From Bacteroidota bacterium (GTDB lineage: Bacteria; Bacteroidota; Bacteroidia; Bacteroidales; UBA10428): a stretch of 64,000 bases of DNA. The stretch covers positions 16,916-80,915 of the forward strand of contig QKEH01000009.1 in NCBI GenBank assembly GCA_003252385.1. The letters are read 5' to 3'. The notes under the pieces were generated by a model, which saw only the letters and a list, made by a program, of their open reading frames with translations, had not been told where the DNA came from and made no database searches. Below, one piece after another: positions 62,816 through 64,000 of the stretch (position 1 is its first letter; each line of letters starts with the position of its first letter). The position numbers were made by a program, and so were the translations under genes.

Positions 62816-64000
62816 ATGAACGAACAAGTGGTTGTAGGTATCGCGGGAAAACAAGGCCCTTTTCAGAATGTGGCAACTGCCCTGGCTGCCCTGGATTTGA
62901 GCAGTATTGCCCAAAAATCGGTATTAATAAAGCCCAACCTGGGCCGGGTGGCAGGCGTAGGCCATGGCTACAACACGCACCCCGAAGCGGTAGCCGCCGT
63001 GGTGGAGGCTATGCAAAAAGCCGGAGCCTCCAAAATTGCGATTGGCGAAAGCCCACTGGTAGGCATTAACACCATGGAGGCTTTTGAACGGGGCGGGATT
63101 ACCGAAGTAGCCCAGCGGTATGGTGTGGAGCTGCTTGATTTCGACCAGCATAAACCAGTTAAAACCGAAATTCACAACGGGCGCATCCTGGAGCATACGC
63201 GAATTTGTTCACCTGTATTTGAATACGATGTTCTGGTATCGGTCCCGGTAACCAAAACACACATGCACACGGGCGTAACCTTAGGGATGAAAAACCTGAA
63301 AGGCTGCCTGTACCGGCACGAAAAAGTACGCTACCATCAGTTGGAATACCTGCATACTACCTACCCGGAAAAAACGCTCGACTCGGCCATATCCGATCTG
63401 GCCACGGTGCTCCTCCCCGACCTGACCGTAGTGGATGGTTACATTGGCATGGAGGGCCTGGGCCCTTCGGGTGGGGAACCCAAGAAATCGGATTTTGCCG
63501 TGGCATCCTGGAACCCGGTGGCTGCCGATATCTATGCCTGTGTTCTGATGGGGATTGATCCTTCAACCATCCCGCACATCAATCTGATATCGGAACGGAT
63601 GAACATCAGCAATAATCCGGGCGACTACACTCCGGTACCCGCCGATTACCACCCTTTTATTTCCCCCTATAAAGCGCCGCCCAAATACATCTCCGGCGAA
63701 TTTAAGGACATTGTTATCCACGATAAGGAATCGTGCAGCGCCTGCCTTTCGACACTTATGCTGTTTTTACGCCGTTTTAAGGACGATATGACTCCCTACC
63801 TGCTGGGCGATGGAAAATTCCATATTGCCATTGGCAAAGGCGTGCACGATGCACCGGAAGGCTCGGTATTTGTGGGGAACTGCTCCTGTTCTTTAAAGAA
63901 AGGCGGTATTTATGTTAAGGGCTGCCCCCCGGTTCCTACCCGCATCTACGAAGCTGTTACCGGAGAAGAACCGGAGGAAAACGAACCCGAAGTCCACTAG
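62816..64000 (+). CDS. DUF362 family protein
   Basis: 394 aa, complete, its stop codon being the last three bases of the window. DUF362 signs: SVLIKPNLGRVAGVGHGYNT, GESPLVGINTMEAFERGG, VPVTKTHMHTGVTLGMKN and DLTVVDGYIGMEGLGPSGG. Later Cys pairs (CSACL, then NCSCSLKKGG and a GCPP) could bind a metal or Fe-S cluster. Function unknown for the family; often described as iron-sulfur related. Confidence 0.9.
   Translation: MNEQVVVGIAGKQGPFQNVATALAALDLSSIAQKSVLIKPNLGRVAGVGHGYNTHPEAVAAVVEAMQKAGASKIAIGESPLVGINTMEAFERGGITEVAQRYGVELLDFDQHKPVKTEIHNGRILEHTRICSPVFEYDVLVSVPVTKTHMHTGVTLGMKNLKGCLYRHEKVRYHQLEYLHTTYPEKTLDSAISDLATVLLPDLTVVDGYIGMEGLGPSGGEPKKSDFAVASWNPVAADIYACVLMGIDPSTIPHINLISERMNISNNPGDYTPVPADYHPFISPYKAPPKYISGEFKDIVIHDKESCSACLSTLMLFLRRFKDDMTPYLLGDGKFHIAIGKGVHDAPEGSVFVGNCSCSLKKGGIYVKGCPPVPTRIYEAVTGEEPEENEPEVH

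Noticed and set aside
1-64000. CRISPR arrays, transposases, phage genes
   Set aside because: None seen: no regularly spaced direct repeats and no transposase, integrase or phage structural protein.

Overview
The window reads as chromosomal DNA of a member of the Bacteroidota, probably class Bacteroidia. The evidence is: promoters of the TTTG-N19-21-TAnnTTTG type; families largely restricted to that phylum (DUF4293, DUF3276/PUR, DUF5606, a fused FeoAB with a Cys-rich partner, the GYDIA GHMP kinase, a TPR-CHAT protein); and 6S RNA between zapA and rny. No insertion sequence, prophage, CRISPR array or rRNA operon was seen. Most of it is housekeeping DNA, with two accessory-looking islands (about 29.3-40.4 kb and 45.6-51.4 kb).

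Layout. 0-8 kb: truncated SRAP gene, tRNA-Arg(ACG), and three minus-strand signalling kinases. 8-16.6 kb: AsmA-like envelope protein, rplS, a secreted C69 dipeptidase, a candidate small RNA, and an M23 peptidase/anmK pair. 16.7-19.2 kb: coiled-coil protein, zapA, 6S RNA, rny. 19-26.4 kb: a SirB1-like protein, tkt, a DUF4293 protein, pyrBI, a YigZ/IMPACT protein and dnaA. 26.8-29.3 kb: a DUF1972 glycosyltransferase and a 6-phosphofructokinase.

29.3-40.4 kb holds a compact nine-gene minus-strand operon. Its first four genes look like leucine (Liu-type) catabolism: methylcrotonyl-CoA carboxylase beta, methylglutaconyl-CoA hydratase, carboxylase alpha and an acyl-CoA dehydrogenase. The next five are the mevalonate pathway from HMG-CoA onward: type 2 IPP isomerase, class II HMG-CoA reductase, GYDIA GHMP kinase, diphosphomevalonate decarboxylase and mevalonate kinase. 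HMG-CoA is the end product of the first block and the substrate of the second. Neither HMG-CoA synthase nor HMG-CoA lyase is present in the window. This arrangement suggests a dedicated leucine-to-isoprenoid route and is the main finding.

40.5-45.5 kb: a His-rich small protein, pdxB, and a kinase with five tandem PAS repeats. 45.6-51.4 kb: a signalling locus with a secreted TPR-CHAT (caspase-like) protein, an ECF-type sigma factor, an anti-sigma-like TPR membrane protein and a sensorless histidine kinase. The intergenic region of this locus carries an unannotated 43-residue Gly-Gly peptide gene and two copies of a roughly 80-90 nt folded element whose stems covary. 51.5-64 kb: FeoAB with its Cys-rich partner, a thiamine-binding protein, DUF3276, nusB-yajC-ybbR-coaE-djlA-like, DUF5606, an M3 peptidase, a DUF1573 gene broken by a 5-bp duplication, and a DUF362 protein.
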